A DNA stretch of 64,000 bases from Clostridiaceae bacterium Marseille-Q4145 (GCA_018223365.1 JAGTTP010000001.1:1711910-1775909); one strand, 5' to 3'. Shown: positions 8,467 to 17,483, counted from the first letter of the stretch. Notes: generated by a model not told the origin, from the letters alone. Translations and numbers: made by a program.

Positions 8467-9012
8467 ATGAGAGAGATCAGGGCTGGACAATTTTACAGAC
8501 ATTTTAAAGGCGGACTGTATCAGGTAGCAGCCATTGCGACTCATACAGAGAGCGGAGAGAAGCTGGTGATTTATCAGGCATTATATGGAGACTATGGGGT
8601 ATATGCAAGACCCTATGAGATGTTTATCAGTGAAGTGGATCGGGTCAAATATCCGGATGCAGGGCAGACTTACCGGTTTGAGCTTGTGGAGCCGGGAAGG
8701 AAAGAACCAGAAAGAAAAGAACCGGAAAAAGAAGCGGAACTTTTGAAAGACGCAGTGGATGAGCAGCAGCTTGCAGATTCCAGCGATGGAGGAGTGAACC
8801 CTATTCTTCTGGAATTTCTGGATGCAGACACACTGGAACAGAAGCTTCATATTCTGACGGTTTACCGGAACCGGATGGATGAATCTCTGCTCAACAGCAT
8901 TGCCATTTCTTTGGATCTGGTAGTGGAGAAAAAAGGACTGCAGGAGATGTATGACGAGATCATCAACTGCCTGTCCATGATGAAACATTTTGAATGCAAC
9001 CGTTTACGGTAA
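8467..9012 (+). CDS. DUF1653 domain protein
   Basis: A 181-residue cytosolic protein of unknown function. Residues ~3-70 are a DUF1653 domain (GQFYRHFKGGLYQV, then YGVYARPYEMF), a small beta-rich fold. A charged Glu/Lys linker and a helical C-terminal domain follow (from about residue 105, PILLEFLDADTLEQKL). The ATG at 8467 is preferred to the GTG at 8458 because the GGGAAGGAAG ribosome site is too close to the GTG. It lies 29 bp upstream of the mrp-type ATPase and probably shares its transcript. Confidence 0.8.
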   Translation: MREIRAGQFYRHFKGGLYQVAAIATHTESGEKLVIYQALYGDYGVYARPYEMFISEVDRVKYPDAGQTYRFELVEPGRKEPERKEPEKEAELLKDAVDEQQLADSSDGGVNPILLEFLDADTLEQKLHILTVYRNRMDESLLNSIAISLDLVVEKKGLQEMYDEIINCLSMMKHFECNRLR

Positions 9013-9041
9013 AATATGCAGTAGAAAAAGGAGATAGAAAA

Positions 9042-9896
9042 ATGGCAGAAAATGCATGCAGCAGCGCCGGATCCTGTTCCAGAGAGAGCTGTGAAGGATG
9101 TCCAAGCGCAGCAAAGGGGGCACAGCAGCCACAGAGTATGCTGGCGCCGGCGAATCCAAAATCCCATGTACACAAGGTAATCGGTGTGGTCAGCGGCAAA
9201 GGTGGCGTTGGTAAATCCATGGTAACCGCATCTTTGGCAAATCAGATGGCAGCCCAGGGATACAAAGTAGGAATTCTGGACGCTGATATTACAGGACCAT
9301 CCATTCCTAAGATGTATGGTGTTCACGGTCCGGCAGAGATGGATGGGGATTTTATCAAGCCGGTGATGACTGCGAATGGAATTGAGGTTATGTCCATTAA
9401 CCTGCTTCTTCCTGATGAAGAGTCCCCGGTGATCTGGAGAGGGCCGATTCTCGCTAACATGGTAAAACAGTTCTGGAGTGACGTAGTATGGGGAGAATTG
9501 GATTTTCTGTTTGTAGATATGCCGCCAGGAACCGGCGATGTTCCGCTGACAGTGTTCCAGTCCATTCCGGTAGATGGCATTGTAATGGTGACTTCTCCGC
9601 AGCAGCTGGTAAGCCTCATTGTAAAAAAAGCGCTGAACATGGCAGAAAGCATGCACATTCCGGTGCTTGGTCTGGTAGAAAACTACAGTTATGTGGTTTG
9701 TCCGGACTGCGGAAAAGAATTTAAGATTTTCGGTGACAGTGGACTGGATGGACTGGCAGAGGAGCTGGATCTTCCGATTCTTGGACGGATGCCCATTGAA
9801 CCGAAGCTGGCAGAATTGGCAGATGGTCATTTTGATCAGGCTGAGAATCAATATCTGTCTATGGCAGAAGGGCTTCTGATGGCACTGGAAGGATAA
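9042..9896 (+). CDS. Mrp/NBP35-family iron-sulfur carrier ATPase
   Basis: A 284-residue P-loop ATPase of the Mrp/NBP35 class, implicated in assembling or carrying [4Fe-4S] clusters in the cytosol. A cysteine-rich N-terminus (CSSAGSCSRESCEGC) precedes the deviant Walker A GKGGVGKS (about residue 51). Switch motif VDMPPGTGD and the C-terminal CPDCG pair expected for cluster binding are present. The ATG at 9042 follows AAAAAGGAGA at good spacing; an in-frame start at 8994 would sit inside the previous gene. Downstream, a terminator serves the opposing ydcF-like gene. Confidence 0.93.
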   Translation: MAENACSSAGSCSRESCEGCPSAAKGAQQPQSMLAPANPKSHVHKVIGVVSGKGGVGKSMVTASLANQMAAQGYKVGILDADITGPSIPKMYGVHGPAEMDGDFIKPVMTANGIEVMSINLLLPDEESPVIWRGPILANMVKQFWSDVVWGELDFLFVDMPPGTGDVPLTVFQSIPVDGIVMVTSPQQLVSLIVKKALNMAESMHIPVLGLVENYSYVVCPDCGKEFKIFGDSGLDGLAEELDLPILGRMPIEPKLAELADGHFDQAENQYLSMAEGLLMALEG

Positions 9897-9929
9897 AAAA
9901 CTGCCGCACTGATTTCATCAGCGCAGCAG
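9896..9929 (-). terminator. terminator of the YdcF-like gene
   Basis: Read on the minus strand, a 13-bp stem with G-U pairs (arms 9929-9917 and 9913-9901, loop GAA) is followed by a T run. The hairpin overlaps the end of the coding sequence. Confidence 0.8.
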
Positions 9930-10658
9930 CCAGAAATCTTTGACAACAGCAAAAAATTCCCGCAGCAGGTTGGCTGGCTGGGTGATGAGATCACCTTTTG
10001 CCGGAATGCCTGCTGCATTTTTATATCCGAGAGTTTTAGAAAGATGCAGGGCCCTGCAGATATGAAAACCGTTGCTCACAATGCCGACGGAAGCGTGTTC
10101 AGGGAGAAATGACTTGGAAAAAATCAGGTTTTCCCGGGTATTGACAGACTGATCTTCCATGAGAATCCGGCTTTCAGGAAGCCCTTTTTTCAGAAGATAG
10201 TCTCTCATGGCTGAGGCTTCCGTGCAGGGTTCGTTGCTTCCCTTTCCGCCGGAGACAATAAGGAGCGTATCCGAATTTTCAGAAGCATAGTCATAAGCGC
10301 GGTCAAGACGAAGGATCAGTGCGCGGCTGGGGCCAGTAGAACGGACGTGGGCACCGAGGACGATCACATAGTCAAGACCGGCAGGCGGTGTCTGTATGGC
10401 ACCTTTTAAAATCATGCCTTCCACACCTGTGAACAGGAGAAGACAAACCGCAGAGAAGGTGAGCAGCAGTACCCGGATAATGGCGGGCAGATGAGTGAAA
10501 AATCCAACATGGAAAAGCCAGGAAATCAAAAAGCAGCCCAAGGCTATCATTGGCCAGATCAGATAAAATGCAGAGGTAAATCCGCTGTAAAAAAGCAATA
10601 TGATAAAATACAGCAGACAGCATCCGCCAGCAGTGAGAAAAAAGAGGGTCATGATCAT
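9918..10658 (-). CDS. YdcF/SanA-like DUF218 membrane protein
   Basis: A 246-residue protein with about four N-terminal hydrophobic segments, then a DUF218 (ElyC/SanA/YdcF) domain beginning at YVIVLGAHV. SGGKGSNEPCTEASAM carries the glycine-rich and acidic residues usual for the family, and SVNTRENLIFS is the matching second motif. Members are linked to envelope integrity or nucleotide-type ligands, but no reaction is established here. The ATG at 10658 is chosen because AAAAGGA lies 5 bp upstream and the membrane segment starts at once. It is divergent from the phosphonate operon. Confidence 0.82.
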   Translation of the reverse strand: MIMTLFFLTAGGCCLLYFIILLFYSGFTSAFYLIWPMIALGCFLISWLFHVGFFTHLPAIIRVLLLTFSAVCLLLFTGVEGMILKGAIQTPPAGLDYVIVLGAHVRSTGPSRALILRLDRAYDYASENSDTLLIVSGGKGSNEPCTEASAMRDYLLKKGLPESRILMEDQSVNTRENLIFSKSFLPEHASVGIVSNGFHICRALHLSKTLGYKNAAGIPAKGDLITQPANLLREFFAVVKDFWLLR

Positions 10659-10749
10659 CCATTCCTTTTGTTTATTTAAGGATAGTCTATCACAGAATGA
10701 ACGGGTGTGCATCTGGGATTTTCTGAAGTTTTCATAAGGAAAGTGTACC

Positions 10750-10778
10750 TCGACAAGAAACCGGGAAAATGTTAAAAT
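10750..10778 (+). promoter_or_regulatory. promoter of the phosphonate operon
   Basis: TCGACA (10750-10755) and TAAAAT (10773-10778) are spaced 17 bp; AGGAGG at 10807-10812 serves the first gene. No operator is obvious. Confidence 0.6.
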
Positions 10779-10822
10779 AAAAAATTGAACAAGTGCATTA
10801 TTTATCAGGAGGATTCCGATTC

Positions 10823-12835
10823 ATGAAAGCGTTAATTTTAAATTCCGGTCTGGGAAGGCGGATGGGAGTGCTGACATCTGAGCATCCCAAATGTATGACG
10901 GAGGTTTCCGCTCAGGAGACTATTTTAAGTCGTCAGCTGCGCCAGATTGCAGAGGCAGGAATTGAGGAAGTGGTTATGACCACAGGACTCTTTGATCAGG
11001 TGTTGGAACAGTACTGCAAGAGCCTGGATCTGCCCCTTGCCTATACATTTGTAAAAAATCCGGTCTATGATAAGACCAACTATATTTATTCCATCTACTG
11101 TGCAAGAGAGAAACTGAAAGATGACGATCTTCTGCTTATGCATGGAGATTTGGTCTTTGAAAATAGGGTTCTTGACCAGGTACTGGCAAGTGAGGACAGC
11201 TGCATGACCGTCAGCTCTACGGTTCCGCTGCCGGAGAAAGATTTCAAAGCTGTCATTCATGACAACCGCATTGAAAAAGTCGGCATTGAGTTTTTTGAGG
11301 ATGCGATGGCAGCCCAGCCCCTCTATAAGCTGAAAAAAAAGGACTGGAAAATCTGGCTTGACCGGATTGAAACGTTTTGCGAGCGGGAGGAAACTTCCTG
11401 TTATGCAGAAAATGCGTTCAATGAAGTATCTGATCAGTGTCTGATCCGTCCGCTGGATGTAGAGGACAGCCTCTGTGCAGAGATTGATAATCCGGATGAT
11501 CTGAAACATGTATCTGCCAGACTGAAAGAGGTGGAGAACCGCATGGTATATATGTGCTTCTCTGCGGATATGATCCATAGCGGACATATTGCCATTATTC
11601 GTAAGGCAGCACGTCTTGGAAAGCTGATCATCGGTGTGCTTTCAGATGAGGCAGTCATCAGTTATAAACGCTATCCACTGCTTCCCTACACAGAGCGCAA
11701 GGCTTTATTTGAAAACATCCGCGGAGTCAGCTGTGTGGTCGAGCAGAAAACTTTAAGCTACAGAGAAAACCTGGAGAAATACAAACCGGATTATGTGGTA
11801 CACGGTGATGACTGGGTGACTGGATTCCAGAAACCGGTTCGTGAGGAAGTGCTGGAGATCCTGAAAACTTATGGCGGTAAACTGGTGGAATTCCCGTATT
11901 CCAGAGATGAGAAATACAAAGCACTGGAAAATCGTGCAAGAGCTGATCTTTCCCTGCCGGATGTACGCCGGGCACGTTTGAGAAAAGCCATTGCCATGAA
12001 AGGCACGATCAGTGCACTGGAGGCCCACAGTGGTCTTACAGGACTCATTGTAGAAAATACGGTAGTTTATCAGAATGGAGAAGCAAGACAGTTTGATGCC
12101 ATGTGGATCAGCTCCCTGTGCGACTCTACCGCAAAAGGGAAACCGGATATTGAGCTGGTGGACATGACATCCCGTTTCCGTACCATTGACGATATTATGG
12201 AAGTGACTACAAAACCGATTATTTTCGACGGAGATACCGGCGGAATGATTGAGCATTTTGTTTATACTGTCCGCACTTTGGAACGGATGGGTGTGTCGGC
12301 TGTTATTATTGAGGATAAGACAGGTCTTAAGAAAAATTCCCTGTTTGGAACGGAAGTGAAACAGACCCAGGATTCCATCGAACATTTCTGTGAGAAAATC
12401 AAGGCAGGAAAGCGTACGCAGAAGAGCAGTGAATTTATGATCATTGCCCGGATTGAAAGTCTGATCCTGGAGCAGGGAATGGAAGACGCATTGACCAGGG
12501 CCTTTGCATTCACGGAAGCCGGAGCAGACGGTATTATGATTCACAGCCGCAGACCGGAACCGGATGAGATCTTTGAATTTGTGGAAAAATTCAGATGTCG
12601 TGATAAAGTGACGCCCATTGTCGTCGTGCCCACGTCCTTTAATCAGGTTACGGAGGAAGAATTTAAAAAGCGTGGTGTGAATATTGTAATTTATGCGAAC
12701 CAGCTGACCAGAACCGGATTCCCGGCCATGCAGAATGCAGCAAAAACCATTCTGGAGCATCATCGTGCCAAAGAGTGCGATGCTTTGTGCATGCCGTTTA
12801 AAGACATTATCCGGCTGATTCCGGAGGAGGAGTAA
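10823..12835 (+). CDS. pepM: trifunctional-looking protein: NTP transferase + cytidylyltransferase + phosphoenolpyruvate mutase
   Basis: A 670-residue, three-domain enzyme. Residues 1-240 are a LicC/PntC-like nucleotidyltransferase (NSGLGRRMG, HPKCM, metal motif HGD, EIDNPDDL). Residues ~243-385 are a CTP-transferase-like Rossmann domain with the HSGH signature (about 251). Residues ~390-665 are a PEP mutase barrel of the isocitrate-lyase superfamily, with FDGDTGG (about 467) and EDKTGLKKNS (about 496), the EDK-x5-NS motif that marks true PEP mutases. PEP mutase forms the C-P bond of phosphonopyruvate. The two transferase domains are inferred to activate a phosphonate as its CMP ester for transfer to a cell-surface polymer or lipid. 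AGGAGG precedes the ATG; an alternative start at 10793 has no RBS. It heads a three-gene operon with a dehydrogenase and a decarboxylase. Confidence 0.92.
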   Translation: MKALILNSGLGRRMGVLTSEHPKCMTEVSAQETILSRQLRQIAEAGIEEVVMTTGLFDQVLEQYCKSLDLPLAYTFVKNPVYDKTNYIYSIYCAREKLKDDDLLLMHGDLVFENRVLDQVLASEDSCMTVSSTVPLPEKDFKAVIHDNRIEKVGIEFFEDAMAAQPLYKLKKKDWKIWLDRIETFCEREETSCYAENAFNEVSDQCLIRPLDVEDSLCAEIDNPDDLKHVSARLKEVENRMVYMCFSADMIHSGHIAIIRKAARLGKLIIGVLSDEAVISYKRYPLLPYTERKALFENIRGVSCVVEQKTLSYRENLEKYKPDYVVHGDDWVTGFQKPVREEVLEILKTYGGKLVEFPYSRDEKYKALENRARADLSLPDVRRARLRKAIAMKGTISALEAHSGLTGLIVENTVVYQNGEARQFDAMWISSLCDSTAKGKPDIELVDMTSRFRTIDDIMEVTTKPIIFDGDTGGMIEHFVYTVRTLERMGVSAVIIEDKTGLKKNSLFGTEVKQTQDSIEHFCEKIKAGKRTQKSSEFMIIARIESLILEQGMEDALTRAFAFTEAGADGIMIHSRRPEPDEIFEFVEKFRCRDKVTPIVVVPTSFNQVTEEEFKKRGVNIVIYANQLTRTGFPAMQNAAKTILEHHRAKECDALCMPFKDIIRLIPEEE

Positions 12836-12840
12836 GAGCC

Positions 12841-13962
12841 ATGGGACAGAAAATTTTCCGGGAGCAGGAGCTTAAGGAGGTGCTCTCTGAAATTCAGAAA
12901 GAAAGAGACGTCCATCAGGTACTTCTGGTGTGCGGGGAATCTTTCCGGAGGCAGAAGCTTTATGAAACACTATACAGTACGTTGAAAGAACTGGGAATCA
13001 TTCTGACAGAGTTTTCCGACTTTTCGCCGAATCCAAAATACGAATCAGTGATTGCCGGAATCGAAGCTTACAGACAGCATCATTGCGACATGATTGTGGC
13101 AGCGGGTGGTGGAAGTGCCATGGACGTGGCAAAATGTATCAAGCTGTTTGCATTTATGGACCTGTCGCAAAACTGCCTGACCCAGGAGATTGTGGCAAAT
13201 GACATTCCGTTGCTGGCCATTCCCACCACAGCGGGAACCGGAAGTGAAGCTACTCGTTTTGCAGTTATCTATTATCAGGGAAATAAGCAGTCGGTCAATC
13301 ATACCAGCTGTATTCCGGAATATGTGCTGATGGATCCTGGACTTCTTATCACTCTTCCTATGTATCAGAGAAAGGCTACCATGCTGGATGCCCTCTGTCA
13401 TGCCGTGGAATCCTTCTGGTCGGTCAATGCTACAGAAGAAAGTCAGAAATATGCGGCGGAAGCCATTCGACTGGTATTAAAAGAAGAACGGGCTTATCTT
13501 GCCAACACGCCGGAAGGAAATGAAGAGATGTTGCTGGCCGCCAATCTGGCAGGAAAAGCCATCAATCTCACCCAGACGACGGCGGGACATGCCATGGCTT
13601 ATAAGCTGACCACCCTTTATGGGATGGCTCATGGTCATGCTGTGGCCCTTTGTGTAGAGAAACTCTGGCCCTATATGGTACGTCATACGGAAGACTGTAT
13701 GGATAAAAGAGGAACGGCATATCTTAATGAAATGTTTCGGAAACTGGCAGATGTCATGGACTGTGGCAGCCCAGAAGCAGCGGCAGAAGCTTATGGACGG
13801 TTTTTCCGGGAGCTTTCTCTGGAACGCCCAACCCTTCAGCATCCGGAAGAACTGGACGTGCTGGCGGGATCAGTAAACCCGGTACGTTTGAAAAATAACC
13901 CGGTACGTCTGGATGCAGAAACGCTGCGGGCATTATATGAGGAAATTTTAAAAGAAAAATAA
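12841..13962 (+). CDS. iron-containing alcohol dehydrogenase, probable phosphonoacetaldehyde reductase
   Basis: A 373-residue group III (Fe-dependent) alcohol dehydrogenase. Visible features are AAGGGSAMDVAK (NAD(P) binding), TTAGTGSEAT, and histidine metal ligands in LDALCHAVE and GMAHGHAVAL. It starts 5 bp after the PEP mutase gene and is followed 13 bp later by phosphonopyruvate decarboxylase. The context implies reduction of phosphonoacetaldehyde to 2-hydroxyethylphosphonate, as done by PhpC/FomC-type enzymes. An aminotransferase (AepZ type), which would give 2-aminoethylphosphonate, is absent. The family call is firm; the substrate is inferred from the operon. Confidence 0.88.
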   Translation: MGQKIFREQELKEVLSEIQKERDVHQVLLVCGESFRRQKLYETLYSTLKELGIILTEFSDFSPNPKYESVIAGIEAYRQHHCDMIVAAGGGSAMDVAKCIKLFAFMDLSQNCLTQEIVANDIPLLAIPTTAGTGSEATRFAVIYYQGNKQSVNHTSCIPEYVLMDPGLLITLPMYQRKATMLDALCHAVESFWSVNATEESQKYAAEAIRLVLKEERAYLANTPEGNEEMLLAANLAGKAINLTQTTAGHAMAYKLTTLYGMAHGHAVALCVEKLWPYMVRHTEDCMDKRGTAYLNEMFRKLADVMDCGSPEAAAEAYGRFFRELSLERPTLQHPEELDVLAGSVNPVRLKNNPVRLDAETLRALYEEILKEK

Positions 13963-13975
13963 TAGAGGAGAGTAT

Positions 13976-15097
13976 ATGCAGGCAGAAACATTTGTGAAAG
14001 TGCTGGGTGCGGATTTCTATACAGGAGTTCCGGACTCCCAACTGAAAGCACTGTGCAACTATCTCATGAATACTTACGGCATTGATCCGAAACATCATGT
14101 GATCGGTGCCAATGAAGGAAACTGTGCCGCATTGGCAGCAGGTTATCATCTGGCAACCGGAAAAGTACCGGTGGTCTATATGCAGAATTCAGGTGAAGGA
14201 AATATCATCAATCCGGCGGCATCTTTGCTCAATGACAAAGTATATGCCATTCCGGTGATCTTTGTGGTAGGCTGGAGAGGCGAACCTGGCATTCATGATG
14301 AACCTCAGCATATTTATCAGGGAAAAGTAACCATAAAATTGCTGGAAGATATGGATATCCGGACTTTCGTGGTTGGAAAAGAAACTACGGAAGAAGAACT
14401 GGCAGGGACCATGGCAGAGTTTAAAAAGGTACTTGCTGAAGGAAAAGATGTGGCATTTGTGATCCGCAAAGGAGCTCTTTCCTATGATGGAAAGGTGGTT
14501 TACGAAAATGACTGCACCATGAAGCGGGAAGAGATTATTCACCATATTATCTCTGTGTCAGGGGATGATCCGGTGGTTTCCACCACAGGAAAGGCCAGCC
14601 GGGAGCTGTTTGAATTAAGAGCGGCAGCAGGACAGGACCACGGGCATGATTTCCTGACGGTGGGTTCCATGGGACACAGTTCTTCCATTGCCCTGGGAAT
14701 CGCTTCCCAGAAGTCGGAGAAGAAGATCTGGTGCATCGATGGTGACGGTGCTGTGCTGATGCATATGGGAGCCATGGCGGTGCTCGGAGCGGAGCATCCG
14801 GAAAATATGGTACATGTGGTCATCAATAATGGTGCCCATGAGACGGTAGGCGGTATGCCCACCGTAGCAGCAAAGATTGACCTTCCGGCTATCGCAAAAG
14901 GCTGCGGGTATCCTTATGCAGTGAGGGTGGACACTTTTGAACAGCTGGATCAGGAACTGAAAGCAGCGAAGGAGCGGAAAGCTTTAAGTCTTATTGAAGT
15001 AAAATGTGCCATCGGAGCCAGAGAAGATCTTGGGCGTCCGACTACAACAGCGAGGGAAAATAAAGAGAACTTTATGGCATTTCTGAAAAACGAATAA
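13976..15097 (+). CDS. phosphonopyruvate decarboxylase
   Basis: A 373-residue thiamine-diphosphate enzyme that decarboxylates phosphonopyruvate to phosphonoacetaldehyde, pulling the unfavourable PEP mutase step forward. The N-terminal pyrimidine-binding half (FYTGVPDSQLK, GANEGNCAALAAGYHLATGK) and C-terminal pyrophosphate half (IDGDGAVLMHMG, then VINNGAHETVGG) are typical of AepY/Ppd proteins. The length equals the single-chain family norm. It is the last gene of the operon. No dedicated terminator is seen; the following region carries the hairpin-like SOS promoter. Confidence 0.94.
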   Translation: MQAETFVKVLGADFYTGVPDSQLKALCNYLMNTYGIDPKHHVIGANEGNCAALAAGYHLATGKVPVVYMQNSGEGNIINPAASLLNDKVYAIPVIFVVGWRGEPGIHDEPQHIYQGKVTIKLLEDMDIRTFVVGKETTEEELAGTMAEFKKVLAEGKDVAFVIRKGALSYDGKVVYENDCTMKREEIIHHIISVSGDDPVVSTTGKASRELFELRAAAGQDHGHDFLTVGSMGHSSSIALGIASQKSEKKIWCIDGDGAVLMHMGAMAVLGAEHPENMVHVVINNGAHETVGGMPTVAAKIDLPAIAKGCGYPYAVRVDTFEQLDQELKAAKERKALSLIEVKCAIGAREDLGRPTTTARENKENFMAFLKNE

Positions 15098-15113
15098 AAA
15101 CAAAAAGCACCTC

Positions 15114-15165
15114 TTTACAAACGAACAGATGTTTGCTATGATGACAAAAGACAAACATTTGTTCG
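15114..15165 (+). promoter_or_regulatory. SOS promoter with two LexA/DinR-like boxes
   Basis: TTTACA (15114-15119) and TATGAT (15137-15142) are spaced 17 bp. CGAACAGATGTTTG (15122-15135) fills the spacer and CAAACATTTGTTCG (15152-15165) lies just past the start site. Each matches the Gram-positive LexA box CGAACRNRYGTTYC at 13 of 14 positions (the second on the opposite strand). The boxes also pair with each other inside a longer imperfect hairpin spanning about 15101-15188. Confidence 0.85.
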
Positions 15166-15188
15166 GAAATGTAAAGGGGTGTTTTTGT

Positions 15189-16496
15189 ATGCTTACCACA
15201 ATAGAACAACCAATGGACCTGATGAGAAAACTGGAGATTCTGGCGGATGCGGCAAAATATGATGTGGCCTGCACATCCAGCGGTGTGGACCGGAAAAATG
15301 ACGGTACCGGTATCGGAAACTGTGTGAAAGCCGGAATCTGTCACAGCTTTAGTGCGGATGGGCGTTGTATTTCTCTGCTGAAGATTCTGCTGACCAACGA
15401 ATGCATTTACGACTGCAAATATTGTGTCAATCGCAGAAGTAATGATGTGCCGCGGGCCTCTTTTACGCCCCGGGAAGTCTGTGATCTGACCATTGGATTT
15501 TACCGGAGAAATTATATAGAAGGTCTGTTCTTGAGTTCTGGCATAGTGGGGAATCCGGATCTGACCATGGAGCTTTTGTATCAGACATTGTATATATTGC
15601 GGACGGAGTATCACTTTCAAGGTTATATCCATGTGAAAGCCATTCCGGGTGCTTCTCCGGAGCTCATTGAAAAGACAGGGTATCTGGCAGATCGTATGAG
15701 TGTGAATCTGGAGCTTCCTACAGACGAGGCGTTGAAAGTACTGGCACCCCAGAAGAAGCGGGAGCGGATGCTGACGCCCATCCGGCAGGTACAGACCATG
15801 CGGAAAAATAATAAGGAAGAACTGATTTTATATCGGCATGCGCCAAAGTTTGTTCCGGCGGGACAGTCCACCCAGATGATTATTGGAGCCGGTGGAGAGA
15901 CAGATTATCAGATTATGAAGATGGCAGAGGGCATGTACCGGAATTATGAGATGAAGCGGGTGTTCTATTCTGCCTTTGTGCGTGTCAATGATGACAGCCA
16001 TCTTCCGGCACTTCCGGGCGGACCTCCGCTTCTGCGGGAGCATCGTCTCTATCAGGCAGACTGGCTTTTACGATATTATGGGTTTGAGACAAAGGAATTA
16101 TTATCTGAGGATAAGCCGGATTTTAATGTATTTCTGGATCCTAAATGTGACTGGGCGCTTCGGCATCTGGATCTGTTTCCGGTGGAGATTATGAGAGCAG
16201 ATTATCAGGAACTCCTGCGAGTTCCAGGCATCGGCTATAAATCAGCCCAGCGGATTGTGCGGGCCAGAAGACAGGGAAGTCTTGACTACGAGGCGCTCAA
16301 AAAAATGGGCGTAGTCTTAAAAAGAGCGGTCTACTTTATTACCTGCAAGGGGAAACAGATGTATCCGACGAAATTGGAGGAAGACTACATCCTGCGAAAT
16401 ATTCTGGACAGAAGGGAGAGGCTGCGGTTGGACATTCCACAGAACGTCATGTATCAGCAGCTGTCATTATTTGATGATCCGCGTTTTTCAGTGTGA
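15189..16496 (+). CDS. putative DNA modification/repair radical SAM protein
   Basis: A 435-residue radical SAM enzyme of the family found with DUF4130 proteins (TIGR03916 type). The CX3CX2C motif ECIYDCKYC (about residues 72-79) binds the [4Fe-4S] cluster, and a helix-hairpin-helix, VPGIGYKSAQRIV (about 341-355), suggests DNA contact near the C-terminus. Earlier cysteines (CTSSG, CVKAGICH) may hold further metal. The ATG at 15189 has AAAGGGGTG about 8 bp upstream; a start at 15129 would lie between the LexA boxes and before the probable transcription start. It overlaps the partner gene by 23 bp. SOS control fits a repair role, but the lesion and reaction are not known. Confidence 0.9.
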   Translation: MLTTIEQPMDLMRKLEILADAAKYDVACTSSGVDRKNDGTGIGNCVKAGICHSFSADGRCISLLKILLTNECIYDCKYCVNRRSNDVPRASFTPREVCDLTIGFYRRNYIEGLFLSSGIVGNPDLTMELLYQTLYILRTEYHFQGYIHVKAIPGASPELIEKTGYLADRMSVNLELPTDEALKVLAPQKKRERMLTPIRQVQTMRKNNKEELILYRHAPKFVPAGQSTQMIIGAGGETDYQIMKMAEGMYRNYEMKRVFYSAFVRVNDDSHLPALPGGPPLLREHRLYQADWLLRYYGFETKELLSEDKPDFNVFLDPKCDWALRHLDLFPVEIMRADYQELLRVPGIGYKSAQRIVRARRQGSLDYEALKKMGVVLKRAVYFITCKGKQMYPTKLEEDYILRNILDRRERLRLDIPQNVMYQQLSLFDDPRFSV

Positions 16497-17265
16497 AGAA
16501 AGTTTAACAGGAATTTTGACAGGGGTATATGATGCGTGGGGCAGCCGCCTGGGACATGCCAATGTGCGGCTTATAGCAGGAATTGAAAATCCGCAGCTGT
16601 TCTGCGAATACGAGGATGTGAGTCCGGATGTGGAGAAGGCCGGGAAAGTTATGCGGACGATAAAGAACCGCATGGGGGAAGATGCGTTTCGTATGATTGC
16701 CCAGGCAGCCGCTGCTACGGAACCGGAACGGGCGGATGTGATCTACCGAACCATTGTGCTGGGGCTTCACCTGCCGGATGGACGGTGCGCAGTGGAGATG
16801 CTGTCCCAGCCGGAGATTATGAAGCTGTTTAGCCTTAGCAGGAAGGCAGGAAATCTGGCAGCCAGGTATATTGAATTTCTGCGATTCCGGGAATTGCAAA
16901 ATGGTATTCTCCTGGGAGAAATGGATCCGGAGGGAGATGTGCTGGATCTGGTTGCATCACATTTTTCAGATCGGTTTCCGTTGGAAAACTGGATGATTTA
17001 CGACTACCGAAGAAGGAAGACGGCGGTGCACCCCTCCGGAAAGACCTGGTACGTGGTGGAAGAAGTAGAAGAGAAAACCATTTCCGAATTAAAGGAATCA
17101 GAGGTGGAAGCAGAATTTTCAGATCTTTGGAAATGCTTTTTTGAGACCATTGCCATTGAGGCACGGAAGAATGCAAAGCTTCAGAACCAGTTGGCACCGC
17201 TAAAGTACCGTGCTTATATGACCGAATACAAAAATAATGAAGGTTTGCACTTTTGTAAAAAATGA
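16474..17265 (+). CDS. DUF4130 putative DNA repair protein, partner of the radical SAM gene
   Basis: A 263-residue protein of the family paired with the preceding radical SAM protein (TIGR03915 type). The N-terminal RVFQCEESLTGILTGVYDAW matches the family's opening block and the helical body is typical. It overlaps the upstream gene by 23 bp in another frame, so translation is coupled. The ATG at 16474 is preferred to an adjacent TTG at 16471. Members are predicted to act with the radical SAM enzyme in DNA metabolism; some resemble uracil-DNA glycosylase-associated proteins, which I cannot confirm here. Confidence 0.88.
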   Translation: MIRVFQCEESLTGILTGVYDAWGSRLGHANVRLIAGIENPQLFCEYEDVSPDVEKAGKVMRTIKNRMGEDAFRMIAQAAAATEPERADVIYRTIVLGLHLPDGRCAVEMLSQPEIMKLFSLSRKAGNLAARYIEFLRFRELQNGILLGEMDPEGDVLDLVASHFSDRFPLENWMIYDYRRRKTAVHPSGKTWYVVEEVEEKTISELKESEVEAEFSDLWKCFFETIAIEARKNAKLQNQLAPLKYRAYMTEYKNNEGLHFCKK

Positions 17266-17427
17266 TTGATTTTATGGGCTTTTTGGGGGGGTTGAAAAGA
17301 AAGTTGGAAATGGTATGACCAATAAAAGAACTGGACAGTCTTTAATTGGCATAAAAAAGAGGTAAAGATTAAGGTGGAATCCATAAAAATAGACAAAAAA
17401 AATGTCGAAAAAAGCAGGACAGTACAT

Positions 17428-17455
17428 TTGACAGTGGTTCGGCTTTGTGTATAAT
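17428..17455 (+). promoter_or_regulatory. strong promoter of the HPr-like gene
   Basis: Perfect TTGACA (17428-17433) and perfect TATAAT (17450-17455) with a 16-bp spacer. The preceding 160 bp (17266-17427) hold no gene I can support. Confidence 0.85.
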
Positions 17456-17483
17456 AGTCCAAGAAGTAAAGGAGACGAAGATT

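Noticed and set aside
11753..12763. Minus-strand frame (336 codons) opposite the PEP mutase domain
   Set aside because: Antisense shadow; no RBS, and the sense strand carries intact catalytic motifs.
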